Below, piece after piece: positions 47,375 through 56,760 of a DNA stretch of 64,000 nt. The stretch lies in NCBI GenBank assembly GCA_022799315.1, contig JAAWOE010000004.1:1-64000 (forward strand), given 5' to 3'. Positions within the stretch are counted from its first letter, which is position 1. Each line of letters begins with the position of its first letter. Source of the DNA: Clostridia bacterium (lineage in GTDB: Bacteria; Bacillota; Clostridia; TANB77; CAG-508). The position numbers and the translations under genes are program-made. Under the pieces are notes generated by a model. It was given only the letters and a program-made list of their open reading frames with translations. It was not told the DNA's origin and did not search any database.

Positions 47375-48565
47375 ATGAAAATATTAGTATTAAATTGTGG
47401 AAGTTCTTCTTTGAAATATCAATTAATAGATATGAAAACAGAGGAAGTTCTAGCATCTGGAAAATATGAAAGAATAGGGGAAGACGAAGCGTTTATAACA
47501 CATAAAGTAAATGGTCAAAAAATAGAAATTGATCATCCTGCAAAAAATCATGAAGAAGCAATAGACTTCACATTAAAACAATTAATTAACCCAGAATATA
47601 AAGTAGTAGATAGCTTAGATGAAATTGAAGCTATTGGACATCGTTTAGCACATGGTGGAATGAAAATTACAGAATCTGTTGTAATTGATGAACATGTAAT
47701 AGAGGTATTAAAGGAATGTACAGATTTAGCACCATTACATAACCCAGCAGGAATTATAGGTGTAGAAGCTTGTAAAAAAGTAATGCCAGGCAAACCAATG
47801 GTTGGAGTATTCGATACAGCCTTTCACCAAACAATACCAGAAGAAAGATATTTATACCCAATACCATATGAATATTATGAAAAATATGGAGTAAGAAAAT
47901 ATGGTTTCCATGGTACATCTCATATGTATGTTTCAAAAAGACTTGCAGAAGTTGAAGGTAAAAATATAGAAGATTTAAAAATTATTACATGTCACTTAGG
48001 ACAAGGTTCTAGTGTTTGTGCAATTGAAGGTGGAAAGAGCGTAGATACAAGTATGGGACTTACACCACTTGCAGGAGTTCCAATGGTAACAAGAAGTGGA
48101 GATATTGATCCATCTGTTGTAACATTTATTATGAAAAAAGAAAATAAAACTGCAGAAGAAGTTGAAAATCTTCTAAATAAAGCTTCAGGAGTACAAGGAA
48201 TTTCAGGACTTGCACCAGACTTTAGAGTAATAGAAAATGAATCTGTAAATGGAAATAAAAGAGCTGAAATTGCAATGAACAACTTCAAATATTCTGTTGC
48301 AGGATTTGTTGCAAAATACGCAGCAGCAATGAATGGGGTAGATGCTATTATCTTTACAGGTGGAGTTGGAGAAAACCAAATCAATATACGTAAAGGAATT
48401 TGCGAAAGATTAGGATTTATGGGTGTTGAATTAGATGAAGACAGAAATAATGTAAGAAGTGAAGAAAAATTAATTTCAAAAGATTCTTCAAAAGTAAGAG
48501 TATATGTAATTCCAACAAATGAAGAATTGATGATAGCTAAAGAAACAGAAAGATTAGCAAAATAA
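47375..48565 (+). CDS. ackA: acetate kinase
   Basis: Makes ATP and acetate from acetyl phosphate. LNCGSSSLKYQL (about residues 5-16), HRLAHGG, FDTAFH, YGFHGTSHMYV (about 174-184), HLGQGSSVCAI and FTGGVGENQ are the family motifs. 396 residues, complete. AGGAGGGAA precedes ATG 47375. It works with Pta upstream in substrate-level phosphorylation. Confidence 0.97.
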   Translation: MKILVLNCGSSSLKYQLIDMKTEEVLASGKYERIGEDEAFITHKVNGQKIEIDHPAKNHEEAIDFTLKQLINPEYKVVDSLDEIEAIGHRLAHGGMKITESVVIDEHVIEVLKECTDLAPLHNPAGIIGVEACKKVMPGKPMVGVFDTAFHQTIPEERYLYPIPYEYYEKYGVRKYGFHGTSHMYVSKRLAEVEGKNIEDLKIITCHLGQGSSVCAIEGGKSVDTSMGLTPLAGVPMVTRSGDIDPSVVTFIMKKENKTAEEVENLLNKASGVQGISGLAPDFRVIENESVNGNKRAEIAMNNFKYSVAGFVAKYAAAMNGVDAIIFTGGVGENQINIRKGICERLGFMGVELDEDRNNVRSEEKLISKDSSKVRVYVIPTNEELMIAKETERLAK

Positions 48566-48575
48566 TCCAAAACTG

Positions 48576-48604
48576 TTTACATAAAGATGAAACTGTAGTA
48601 TAAT
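48576..48604 (+). promoter_or_regulatory. guaB promoter and leader hairpin
   Basis: TTTACA (48576-48581), 17 bases, TATAAT (48599-48604) is a strong vegetative promoter. A leader stem GAATGAAGC/GCTTCATTC (48639-48664) followed by ATTTAT lies between it and the gene and might attenuate transcription. Confidence 0.7.
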
Positions 48605-48697
48605 ATAGAGTATGGCAAACAAAAAGATATGACTAAAAGAATGAAGCAATTTTTGGCTTCATTCATTTATATATTATTTATTAGGGGGAAATTAAAC

Positions 48698-50206
48698 ATG
48701 GCAAAAATTTTAGAAGATATTTCAAGAACATTTAACGAATTTTTATTATTACCAAATTTAACAACAGAACAATGTATACCAAATAACGTATCATTAAAAA
48801 CACCACTTGTTAAATTTAAAAAAGGAGAAGAACCAAAATATTCAGCAAATGTACCAATGGTATCTGCAATTATGCAATCTGTTTCAGGAGAAGAAATGGG
48901 AATTGCACTTGCAAGAGAAGGTGGAGTTGCATTTATATATGGCGCACAATCAATAGAAGCTCAAGCTGAAATGGTATATCATGTAAAAAAACATAAAGCA
49001 GGATTTGTTATTAGTGATTCAAATGTAAAAAGTGGAACTACTTTAAGAGAAGTAATTAAATTAGTAGAAGAAACAGGACATTCAACAGTAATTGTAACAG
49101 ATGATGGAACAGCAAGCGGAAAATTTTTAGGAATTGTAACAGATAAAGATTATCGTATAACAAGAGATAATCAAGACGCTCCTATAGATGATTACATGAC
49201 AAAAGCAGAAAATGTTGTATGTGCTAAAAAAGGAATTACTTTAGCAGAAGCAAACGACATTATATGGGAAAATAAAATTAACTGTTTACCAATATTAACA
49301 GAAGAAGGCAATTTAAAATACTTAGTATTTAGAAGAGATTATGAAGAAAGAAAAAATAACCCAAATTCGTTATTAGATGAAAACAAACGTTATATTGTAG
49401 GCGCAGGTATTAATACAAGAGATTACGAACAAAGAATTCCAGCACTTGTAGAAGCTGGTGTAGATATGGTTTGTATGGATTCTTCAGATGGATACTCTGT
49501 ATGGCAAAAAAGAACAATTGATTTTGTTAGAGAAAAATATGGAGATAGTGTAAAAATTGGTGCAGGTAACGTTGTAGATAGAGAAGGATTTAGATATCTT
49601 GCAGAAGCTGGTGCTGATTTTATAAAAGTTGGTGTTGGTGGAGGTTCAATTTGTATCACTCGTGAAACAAAAGGAATTGGACGTGGACAAGCAAGTGCAT
49701 TAATAGATGTAGTAGCAGCTCGTGATGAATACTTTGAAGAAACTGGAATCTATATTCCAATTTGTTCAGATGGTGGTATTGTACACGATCATCACATTAC
49801 AATTGCTCTAGCTCTTGGTGCAGACTTTGTAATGATGGGAAGATATTTTGCTCGTTTTGATGAAAGCCCAACAAGAGTGTTAAAAGTAGGAAATACATAC
49901 GTAAAGGAATATTGGGGAGAAGGTTCAAACCGTGCAAGAAACTGGCAAAGATATGATCTTGGTGGAGATAAAAATAAATTATCTTTTGAGGAAGGTGTTG
50001 ATTCTTATATTCCATATGCAGGTAGCTTAAAAGATAATTTAACAGTAACAGTATCTAAAATAAAATCTACAATGTGTAACTGTGGAGCAATAACAATTAA
50101 AGAATTACATGAAAAAGCAAGACTAACACTTGTTTCAGAAGTAAGTATTGCAGAAGGTAGTGCACATGATGTTATGCTAAAAGAAGTAGACAAAAGTTAT
50201 AAATAA
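48698..50206 (+). CDS. guaB: IMP dehydrogenase
   Basis: Oxidises IMP to XMP, the committed step of GMP synthesis. The barrel has two CBS domains inserted at about residues 95-215 ([13 protein letters not shown]..., [13 protein letters not shown]...). The catalytic loop is [12 protein letters not shown] (Cys in the loop, about residue 320) and [12 protein letters not shown] and [21 protein letters not shown] follow. 502 residues from ATG 48698, which has AGGGGGA 8-9 bases upstream; an earlier in-frame ATG lies in the leader. guaA is encoded 2 kb downstream on the other strand. Confidence 0.95.
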   Translation: MAKILEDISRTFNEFLLLPNLTTEQCIPNNVSLKTPLVKFKKGEEPKYSANVPMVSAIMQSVSGEEMGIALAREGGVAFIYGAQSIEAQAEMVYHVKKHKAGFVISDSNVKSGTTLREVIKLVEETGHSTVIVTDDGTASGKFLGIVTDKDYRITRDNQDAPIDDYMTKAENVVCAKKGITLAEANDIIWENKINCLPILTEEGNLKYLVFRRDYEERKNNPNSLLDENKRYIVGAGINTRDYEQRIPALVEAGVDMVCMDSSDGYSVWQKRTIDFVREKYGDSVKIGAGNVVDREGFRYLAEAGADFIKVGVGGGSICITRETKGIGRGQASALIDVVAARDEYFEETGIYIPICSDGGIVHDHHITIALALGADFVMMGRYFARFDESPTRVLKVGNTYVKEYWGEGSNRARNWQRYDLGGDKNKLSFEEGVDSYIPYAGSLKDNLTVTVSKIKSTMCNCGAITIKELHEKARLTLVSEVSIAEGSAHDVMLKEVDKSYK

Positions 50207-50209
50207 AAT

Positions 50210-50247
50210 AACAAAAAAAGAAACTCAGAAGAGTTTCTTTTTTTGTT
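50210..50247 (+). terminator. terminator after guaB
   Basis: AAAGAAACTC pairs with GAGTTTCTTT around AGAA, flanked by A and T runs, immediately after the guaB stop. Confidence 0.88.
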
Positions 50248-50270
50248 ATAGGAAATATGCTATTTAAAAT

Positions 50271-50420
50271 TAAAATGTAGGGGGCGATGCCTTCATCAAC
50301 CCACAAATCAAAATCGAATCTATTATTTTTTATATAAATTATAGTCTATAGTTATATAATTGATAATATATATGTAAATAAATATAAAATGGGTCGACGT
50401 AGGTGTCGACCCCTACATTT
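50271..50420. repeat. 150-base inverted-repeat element (GTAGGGG family)
   Basis: The ends TAAAATGTAGGGG (50271-50283) and CCCCTACATTTTA (50408-50420) are exactly complementary; each continues into a small GTCGA-type palindrome. The AT-rich centre carries no gene. It is the longest member of the family seen at 6723, 24606 and 35107, and together with the guaB terminator it fills the 309-base gap before the deacetylase gene. Confidence 0.75.
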
Positions 50421-50515
50421 TATATAAAGTATTGAAATATCTTCGACATATCTTGACACTTTTTGTCGCAAATAGTAAGATTATAGTATAAATAAAAATA
50501 AAAGGGTGATGAAAA

Positions 50516-51652
50516 TTGAATAAGAAAAAGGTGAATGGATTTAAGCTAGCAAGGGCTATTATTTTAGTTATTCTCCTAATCGCTATTATTATAGGGTTAT
50601 TTGCTTTATTTAATAAGAAAGATACAGTTCCTACTGTTTCAGAGCCAGAAACAATAGCAAATAAAAAGGATGAAATTGCGCCACTAATTACATTAAATGG
50701 AGAAAAAGAAATTACTATCAATTTAAATGATAATTATAAAGATGATGGCTGTAAAGCAGAAGACAACATAGATGGTGATATAACTTCTAAAGTCACAATT
50801 ACAGGAGAAGTAGACACAAAAAAAGAAGGAGAATATACAATTACATATACTGCAGTGGATACTTCTGATAATAAAACAGTAGAAACTAGAAAAGTAATTG
50901 TTAAAAAAGAAGAAACAAAAACAACTTCAACTAAGCCAACAGATAGTTCTAAACCTGTAGCAGTTGATACAACAAATAAAACTACCACTTCCAAAAGAGG
51001 ATTACCTGTATTAATGTATCATTTCTTTTATGATGCAAAAGCTGGAGAAAAGGGACCAGATAATAACTGGATGGAAGTTTCGGCATTTGAACAACAAATG
51101 AAATATCTATCAGATAATAACTTTTATTTTCCATCTTGGCAGGAGGTAGAAGATTACATTGATGGTAAAAAGACATTACCAGAAAAGAGTGTTGTTGTAA
51201 CAATAGATGATGGTGATCAAACATACATTAAATATGCCATTCCAATTATAGAGAAATATAATGTAAAAGCAACGTCTTTTGTTGTAACAAGTTGGAATGG
51301 AGACTATCTACCAAAACAATATCGCTCTAGCCATATGGATTTCCAATCTCATTCTCATGATATGCATAGAGCAGGAGCAAACGGAAAAGGTAGATTTGTT
51401 AATTTAAGTTATAAAGAAGCTTTAGAGGATGTTACAAAATCTAAAAATATGATAGGAAATTGTACAGTATTTTGCTATCCTTTTGGACATTATAATGATA
51501 CAGCCATAAAGACATTAAAAGATGCAGGTTATAGATTGGCCTTTACTACAAAAGGTGGAAGAGTTTATAAAGGGGCTAAGAAATTTGAATTACCACGTGT
51601 ACGTATGTCTAAAGGAATTAGTATGAGTGCATTTAAGGAAGCTGTGAAGTAA
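50516..51652 (+). CDS. polysaccharide deacetylase with an N-terminal Ig-like (DUF5011) domain
   Basis: A membrane-anchored envelope enzyme. The N-terminal segment (about residues 12-35) is followed by a DUF5011 immunoglobulin-like domain (about 62-135; DDGCKAEDNIDGDITSKV and YTITYTAVDTSDN), a Thr/Lys linker, and a NodB-type deacetylase domain (about 160-375). The latter shows MYHFFYD, the metal Asp in TIDDGDQ, and HSHDMHRA with metal-binding His residues. It probably removes acetyl groups from peptidoglycan or another surface glycan. The TTG start at 50516 follows AAAGGGTGATG. Confidence 0.85.
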   Translation: MNKKKVNGFKLARAIILVILLIAIIIGLFALFNKKDTVPTVSEPETIANKKDEIAPLITLNGEKEITINLNDNYKDDGCKAEDNIDGDITSKVTITGEVDTKKEGEYTITYTAVDTSDNKTVETRKVIVKKEETKTTSTKPTDSSKPVAVDTTNKTTTSKRGLPVLMYHFFYDAKAGEKGPDNNWMEVSAFEQQMKYLSDNNFYFPSWQEVEDYIDGKKTLPEKSVVVTIDDGDQTYIKYAIPIIEKYNVKATSFVVTSWNGDYLPKQYRSSHMDFQSHSHDMHRAGANGKGRFVNLSYKEALEDVTKSKNMIGNCTVFCYPFGHYNDTAIKTLKDAGYRLAFTTKGGRVYKGAKKFELPRVRMSKGISMSAFKEAVK

Positions 51653-51756
51653 ATTTGCTAATTTATGTAAATAGTAGTATAATATAAGTATGATAAGTTG
51701 CAAACCTAGTTTGGCAGAGTTATATAGCCAAACGCCACATCCAAGAGGAGGACAAT

Positions 51757-51933
51757 ATGTCAATAGTATCAACAGCAGTAAAAAGTGGAATCTTATGCGA
51801 ATTGCGCATGGGAGCAATGCAGCCTTTTCAGATTGAAGAGAAGCTTCGTATGAAAGGACTTCCTACTTACGAAGTTGAAAGACTGAAATCCGAAATTTTG
51901 GAAACTTACAAAAAAGAGCACCCCGGCTATTAA
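51757..51933 (+). CDS. small hypothetical protein (58 aa, isolated unit)
   Basis: A short gene with TATAAT at about 51678, GAGGAGG before ATG 51757, and a terminator whose stem includes the last codons (ACCCCGGCTATTAAGCTGGGG). The product MSIVSTAVKSGILCELRMG... ends EIYKKEHPGY-like (ETYKKEHPGY) and is helical and soluble. No family recognised. Composition is richer in GC than the neighbours; it uses CGC and CGT but not CGG. It is probably one of the acquired single-gene units. Confidence 0.6.
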   Translation: MSIVSTAVKSGILCELRMGAMQPFQIEEKLRMKGLPTYEVERLKSEILETYKKEHPGY

Positions 51934-51950
51934 GCTGGGGGCTTCTTTTA
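51920..51950 (+). terminator. terminator overlapping the stop of the 51757 gene
   Basis: CCCCGGCT and AGCTGGGG form a stem around ATTA and are followed by GCTTCTTTTA. Confidence 0.75.
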
Positions 51951-51963
51951 TATGTTACAATTT

Positions 51964-53502
51964 TTATTCCCATTCGATTGTTGCAGGTGGTTTTCCTGTA
52001 ATATCATATACAACACGATTAACGTGGCTTACTTCATTTACAATTCTTGCTGAAACTTTTTCTAAAATTTCATATGGAATTTTACTCCAAACAGCTGTCA
52101 TAAAGTCTGATGTAGTAACTGCACGAAGAGCTATTGTATAATCATAAGTTCTATCATCACCCATAACACCAACACTTCTTAGGTTTGTTAAAACTGCAAA
52201 ATATTGGTTGATTTCTTTATCAAGACCTGCAAGTTTTATTTCTTCTCTAAAAATAGCATCTGCATCTTTTAAGATATTTAATTTATCATCTGTAATATCT
52301 CCAATTACACGAATAGCAAGTCCTGGACCAGGGAATGGTTGACGGTAAACTAAGTTTTCGGGAATATCTAATTCTAAGCCAGTTTTACGAACTTCATCTT
52401 TAAATAAATCTCTTAATGGTTCAACTATTTCTTTAAAATCAACATAGTCAGGTAATCCACCAACATTATGATGGCTCTTAATGGTAGTTCCTTTTCCTAA
52501 ACCGCTTTCTATAACATCGGGATAAATAGTTCCTTGTACTAAGTAATCAACTGTTCCAATTTTTTTAGCTTCTTCTTCAAATACACGAATAAATTCTTCA
52601 CCAATAATTTTTCTTTTTGTTTCTGGATCTGTAACACCAGCAAGTTTTGCTAAGAAACGATCTTTTGCATTAACACGAACTAGGTTAATATCAAATTGGT
52701 TCCTGAAAATTTCTTCAACTTCGTCACCTTCATTTTTACGAAGAAGTCCATGGTCAACAAATATACATGTTAAATTCTTTCCAATAGCTTTATGAACAAG
52801 TACTGCAGCAACAGAAGAATCTACACCTCCAGATAGAGCACATAGTGCTTTTTTATCACCAATTTTTTCTTTTAAAGCCTTAACAGTTTCTTCTACAAAT
52901 GAAGACATTTTCCAATCTCCAGAACATCCACAAACATTAAATAAGAAGTTTTTAATAATATTTGTTCCATTTACAGTATTATTAACTTCTGGATGGAATT
53001 GAATTGCATAAAATTTCTTGTCTGCATTTTCCATAGCAGCAGTAGGGCATGTAGCTGTTTTTCCTATTACTTTAAATCCTTCTGGAACCTCTGATACAAA
53101 GTCTGTATGGCTCATTAAGCAATCATTTGTATCTCCAAATCCTTCAAATAGTAGAGAAGAGTTATCTATTTCTACTGGTACTACACCATATTCACGTTTA
53201 TCGGCTCTTGTAACAGTTCCTCCCATAACATGAGTCATAAGTTGCATACCATAGCAAATTCCTAAAATAGGAATACCTAGCTCGAATACCTTAGGGTCAC
53301 ACATTTTAGCATCATCAACATATACGCTAGAAGGACCACCTGTAAATATAATTCCTTTTGGATTTTTTTCTTTAATTTTTTCAATAGAAATATCGTAAGG
53401 TACAATTTCTGAATATACATTACATTCTCTAACGCGTCTTGCAATTAATTGGTTGTATTGACCAAAAAAGTCAAGTATTAAAATCGTTTCATTAGCTTTC
53501 AC
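51964..53502 (-). CDS. guaA: GMP synthase (glutamine-hydrolysing)
   Basis: Aminates XMP to GMP. The N-terminal class I glutamine amidotransferase has the nucleophile in GICYGMQ (about residue 83) and HPEV. The ATP pyrophosphatase domain has [12 protein letters not shown] (about 220-231), and the C-terminal dimerisation domain ends [11 protein letters not shown]. 512 residues, complete. One local oddity is DFFGQYNQ in place of the usual DFGGQYxQ near residue 12. AGGAGG precedes ATG 53502. Partner of guaB. Confidence 0.96.
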   Translation of the reverse strand: MKANETILILDFFGQYNQLIARRVRECNVYSEIVPYDISIEKIKEKNPKGIIFTGGPSSVYVDDAKMCDPKVFELGIPILGICYGMQLMTHVMGGTVTRADKREYGVVPVEIDNSSLLFEGFGDTNDCLMSHTDFVSEVPEGFKVIGKTATCPTAAMENADKKFYAIQFHPEVNNTVNGTNIIKNFLFNVCGCSGDWKMSSFVEETVKALKEKIGDKKALCALSGGVDSSVAAVLVHKAIGKNLTCIFVDHGLLRKNEGDEVEEIFRNQFDINLVRVNAKDRFLAKLAGVTDPETKRKIIGEEFIRVFEEEAKKIGTVDYLVQGTIYPDVIESGLGKGTTIKSHHNVGGLPDYVDFKEIVEPLRDLFKDEVRKTGLELDIPENLVYRQPFPGPGLAIRVIGDITDDKLNILKDADAIFREEIKLAGLDKEINQYFAVLTNLRSVGVMGDDRTYDYTIALRAVTTSDFMTAVWSKIPYEILEKVSARIVNEVSHVNRVVYDITGKPPATIEWE

Positions 53503-53679
53503 TTATTTTTCCTCCTAAATTTACAAATTTATATATATTTTAGCATGATTTTTCAAAAAAGTACAGTTTTATTTTGCTTTTATATTGAAAATGTAAATAT
53601 CATAAATTAACAATTAATATTGTAAGTTTACAAAATAAATGCTATAATCGAAACAGAATTAGAAGAAGGAGAAAAACAT

Positions 53680-54207
53680 ATGGAAGAAATGTTAGATGTT
53701 TTAGATGAAAATGGCATAAAAACAGGTGAAGTTTTAACAAGAAAAGAAGTTCATAGGCTTGGTTTATGGCATAAAATTATAGTAATTGCTATTATAGATG
53801 AAAATAATCAAATTTTAATGCAACAACGCTCTTTTATAAAAGATACAAATCCAGGTAAATGGGATATATCAGCAGCAGGGCATGTGTCTGCTGGTCAAAC
53901 ATCTTTAGAAGCTTCTGTAAGAGAAATAAATGAAGAAGTTGGAATAAGTATAGAAGATAAAGATTTAAAATATGTTCTTACTTATAAAAAAGAAAGCGAT
54001 GTAAGAGAAGATTACAAAGATAAGCAAATTTTTGATTGTTATATTGCGAAACTGAAAGAAATAGATATGAATAAGATTGTTTTGCAAGAAAGCGAAGTTG
54101 CAGGTGCAAAATTAGTAACCAAAGAAGAATTTAAAGAGATGGTAGAAACAGGCAATATGGTAAAAAGACCAGAATTTTATAAGGCTTTATTAGATTATTT
54201 ATTTTAA
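53680..54207 (+). CDS. NUDIX hydrolase (YfcD/isopentenyl isomerase-like)
   Basis: A 175-residue protein with a YfcD-like beginning (EMLDVLDENGIKTGEVLTRKEVHRLGLWH) and a NUDIX box GHVSAGQTSLEASVREINEEVGI, split here as GHVSAGQTS then REINEEVGI (about residues 66-88); the first Glu of the canonical box is Gln, as in many of these proteins. It acts on a nucleoside-diphosphate-linked substrate, not identifiable from sequence. AAGGAGA precedes ATG 53680; 17 bases before the second deformylase gene. Confidence 0.85.
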   Translation: MEEMLDVLDENGIKTGEVLTRKEVHRLGLWHKIIVIAIIDENNQILMQQRSFIKDTNPGKWDISAAGHVSAGQTSLEASVREINEEVGISIEDKDLKYVLTYKKESDVREDYKDKQIFDCYIAKLKEIDMNKIVLQESEVAGAKLVTKEEFKEMVETGNMVKRPEFYKALLDYLF

Positions 54208-54224
54208 GTAATTGGAGGCGTCAT

Positions 54225-54764
54225 ATGGCAAAGGTGTTAAAGATAAGGGAAGTAGGAGACCCTATTTTAAATTTAAAATGTGATGAAATAGATATAAATA
54301 ATATTACTTCTGAAATATTAGATTATATAGAAGATTTAAAAGAAACTTTAAACTTTACAGAAGGTTTTGGGATTGCAGGTCCACAAGCAGGGATTAATAA
54401 AAGAATTATTGTTATTCAAGTAGATAAAGAAAAATGCAAATATAAAGATTGTGAAGATGTTCCAACAACTATAATGCTGAATCCGACGTGGAAACCATTA
54501 TCAGACGAAACAGATTTTGAATATGAAGGATGTTTAAGTGTACCAGAAATTCGAGGCAAAGTAGAAAGATACACCAATATTGAAGTGACTTATTATAATG
54601 AAAATGGTGAAAAAATAGTAAGCAAAGTAAAAGGATTTACAGCAAGAGATATACAACACGAATGTGACCATTTAGATGGAATATTATTTTTAGAAAAAGT
54701 TGTAAAACCAAATGGATTTGCAACAAAAGAAATGATGAACAAATTTAAATTAAATGAATTATAA
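54225..54764 (+). CDS. peptide deformylase, second copy
   Basis: A 179-residue deformylase with GFGIAGPQAGI (about residues 47-57), YEGCLSVPEIRG (about 105-116) and metal-binding QHECDHLDG (HExxH, about 147-155). It is more diverged than the priA-linked copy at 15660: the first motif has IAGPQAG instead of LAAVQVG. Two deformylases in one genome are common and can differ in expression or metal preference. TGGAGG precedes ATG 54225. Confidence 0.93.
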   Translation: MAKVLKIREVGDPILNLKCDEIDINNITSEILDYIEDLKETLNFTEGFGIAGPQAGINKRIIVIQVDKEKCKYKDCEDVPTTIMLNPTWKPLSDETDFEYEGCLSVPEIRGKVERYTNIEVTYYNENGEKIVSKVKGFTARDIQHECDHLDGILFLEKVVKPNGFATKEMMNKFKLNEL

Positions 54765-54856
54765 TTAATTAAAAACAAATTTGAACCAGGTGGCAAAATT
54801 TACATAATTTCATAATATATTATAAGAAAGACAAAAGAGAGGAGGCTGAATATATT

Positions 54857-55436
54857 TTGAAATTAGAAGGTAAAAAGGTCGGTTTTGCTATGACTGGTTC
54901 TTTTTGTACATTTAAAAGCACAATTCCAAAAATAAAAGAAATTATAAATCAAGGCGCAGAAGTTGTACCAATTATGTCTTTTAATGCTTATAATTTAGAT
55001 ACTAAATTCGGTAAAGCGCAAGATTTTATAGATGAAATAGAAGAAATTACAGGTAAAAAAATTATTCATACAATTCCAGATGCAGAACCAATCCGGACCT
55101 AAAAAAATGACAGATATTATGATGATTGCACCATGCACAGGAAATACCATTGCAAAATTAGTAAATGGTATAACTGACACTCCTGTAACAATGGCTGCAA
55201 AATCTCATTTAAGAAATAATAATGCATTAGTAATAGCAGTATCAACAAATGATGCTCTAAGTGGTAATGCATCAAATATAGGAGAATTATTAAATAGAAA
55301 CAACTATTTTTTTGTTCCACTAAGGCAAGATAATCCAATTACAAAACCACGTTCATTAGTTTTTGATCCAAATTATATTACAAAAACTTTAGAATGTGCA
55401 CTAGACAAGGAACAAATTCAACCAATTTTATTATGA
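54857..55436 (+). CDS. spoVFB: dipicolinate synthase subunit B, split by a +1 frameshift at CGG
   Basis: A flavoprotein-fold subunit of dipicolinate synthase, which supplies spore-core dipicolinic acid. The TTG start at 54857 follows GAGGAGG. The initial frame gives LEGKKVGFAMTGSFCTF...IPDAEPI, then CGG (55094-55096), and stops two codons later. Skipping the C gives GGA CCT AAA, restoring EPIGPKKMTDIMMIAPCTGN and the remainder (NNYFFVPLRQDNP) to 55436. Restored length 192 residues, as in the family. Subunit A is not adjacent. Confidence 0.9.
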
Positions 55437-55483
55437 ATGCAAAAATAGTAGAGTGTTTACTTCATATAAGGAGGATTCTTATT

Positions 55484-55573
55484 ATGGATGGTAGAAACAA
55501 AGATTGGTATTTTCGGATGGAATATGCAAAATACAAAGCAGCTTTAACTGCATGGATAGTTACTATAACTTGA
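55484..55573 (+). CDS. very small hypothetical peptide (29 aa)
   Basis: ATG 55484 behind AAGGAGG, then 29 codons (MDGRNKDWYFRMEYAKYKAA...) to TGA 55571-55573. A strong terminator follows. It resembles the other isolated single-gene units, and it contains one CGG, read as Arg in the straightforward frame. A +1 shift there would instead give a different, slightly shorter peptide, so this is the one small gene where the two readings cannot be told apart. The ribosome binding site and terminator argue that it is expressed. Confidence 0.45.
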   Translation: MDGRNKDWYFRMEYAKYKAALTAWIVTIT

Positions 55574-55603
55574 GAAGCAATTAGATGAATATGCTTTTTA
55601 CCA

Positions 55604-55638
55604 TAGCCCCCGCAACAATTGTATTGTTACGGGGGCTA
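55604..55638. terminator. strong terminator between the 55484 peptide and the DUF308 gene
   Basis: TAGCCCCCGCAACAAT pairs with ATTGTTACGGGGGCTA with one mismatch. It lies between convergent genes and may serve both. Confidence 0.85.
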
Positions 55639-55643
55639 TATTG

Positions 55644-56186
55644 TTATTTAAACTTAGCAATCACATAAATTGATTCGATAATATTAATAGTTTCATTAAT
55701 TAATAACAATATACCAGCAAGAGATGTAATTGCAACTGCTGTTCCAAAAGGATTGTATATAATAACAAAACCAAGAATAATAGTTAAAATTGATAAGATT
55801 AAAAGTATAATCCAATTTCCTGTTTCATTTCCTCTCATATTAAACGCAAATTGAAGTTTTATAATTCCTTCTATAACAATCCATGCTCCAATTATAAAAG
55901 GTAGGAAAGAAACAATAATGTGTGGATTAAAAATAAAGACAAATCCTAACATTACTCCTAATGTTCCTTGTATTAACTCAAAGCTATATGTTCTAAATTC
56001 TTTAGAAGAAACAAAATAAGAAACAATATGGATAATTCCATCTAAAAGAGTAATACATCCCAATAAAATCATAACAAAATTTAAAGATGCTACAGGTTTT
56101 ACGATTAAAAACAATGAAAGTATTAATAGTAAAACAGAAACAACAAGTGTGTTTGCACTATATTTTCTAATAAATAAACTATTCAT
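55644..56186 (-). CDS. DUF308 (HdeD-like) membrane protein
   Basis: A 180-residue protein with six membrane segments arranged as three similar pairs, for example SVLLLILSLFLIVKP..., GTLGVMLGFVFIFNPH and ILTIILGFVIIYNPFG; the recurring 'GxxxIxxP' spacing is characteristic of DUF308/HdeD. Function unknown outside acid resistance in enterics. AGGAGG precedes ATG 56186. Confidence 0.85.
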   Translation of the reverse strand: MNSLFIRKYSANTLVVSVLLLILSLFLIVKPVASLNFVMILLGCITLLDGIIHIVSYFVSSKEFRTYSFELIQGTLGVMLGFVFIFNPHIIVSFLPFIIGAWIVIEGIIKLQFAFNMRGNETGNWIILLILSILTIILGFVIIYNPFGTAVAITSLAGILLLINETINIIESIYVIAKFK

Positions 56187-56310
56187 AAAAAACCTCCTAT
56201 AATATTATCTATACTTAATATAACACAAGTTTAATAATTTGTTAAATACACTTTGTTAAAAGTGTAGAAAATATTTTGCGAACATTTTTTCACTTTTTTA
56301 ACAAAAAGTA

Positions 56311-56339
56311 TTGACAAAGAACTTTTGTTTGTTTATAAT
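56311..56339 (+). promoter_or_regulatory. promoter with LexA-type SOS box for the LysM gene
   Basis: TTGACA (56311-56316), 17 bases, TATAAT (56334-56339). Within the spacer lies GAACTTTTGTTTG (56319-56331), matching the Gram-positive LexA operator pattern GAAC-N4-GTTC/T. A weaker CGAACATTTTTTC lies at about 56279. Repressor binding there would block the promoter directly. Confidence 0.65.
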
Positions 56340-56402
56340 AGCAATACAAAGAATAAATGTTTGGTAAAACTGATTAAAAATGTTCAAAAGGAGGAAGTAC
56401 AA

Positions 56403-56705
56403 ATGAACTTAAAAATAGCAAATAAAAAGAAATTTATAAGAAGTATATTAATTATATTAGGAGTGATAATGTTTATTAGTTTATTCATTAGCAATATAAG
56501 TTTTTCACATGGTGAAAATAAGTATAAAACAATTTATGTTTCAAATGGAGATACTTTATGGAGTATTGCAAAGGAAGAACAAGAAAATAATGCTTATTAT
56601 GAAGATAAGGATATAAGAGAGGTTGTTAGCAATATTAAAACTGTAAATAAATTAAATAATAGTGATTTATCTACTAACCAAAAGTTAGTAATTCCTTGTA
56701 TATAA
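56403..56705 (+). CDS. LysM protein, YneA-like candidate cell-division suppressor
   Basis: A 100-residue protein with a membrane anchor (about residues 13-33) followed by one LysM domain: YKTIYVSNGDTLWSIAKEEQ (about 43-62) through KLVIP at the end. This is the layout of YneA/DivS-type SOS division inhibitors, which are encoded under LexA control in Firmicutes. The LexA-like box in its promoter supports that; lexA itself is not in the window. ATG 56403 has AAAGGAGG 7-8 bases upstream. A terminator (56721-56757) follows. Confidence 0.78.
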   Translation: MNLKIANKKKFIRSILIILGVIMFISLFISNISFSHGENKYKTIYVSNGDTLWSIAKEEQENNAYYEDKDIREVVSNIKTVNKLNNSDLSTNQKLVIPCI

Positions 56706-56720
56706 AATAGTTACAAAATA

Positions 56721-56757
56721 AAAAACCAAGTAGAAACCACGATTCTATTTGGTTTTT
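56721..56757. terminator. bidirectional terminator between the LysM gene and xer
   Basis: AAAAACCAAGTAGAA pairs with TTCTATTTGGTTTTT with one mismatch, with A and T runs on both sides. Confidence 0.8.
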
Positions 56758-56760
56758 ATT

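Noticed and set aside
47992..48570. 192-residue minus-strand open frame over ackA
   Set aside because: Antisense to acetate kinase motifs; no independent support.
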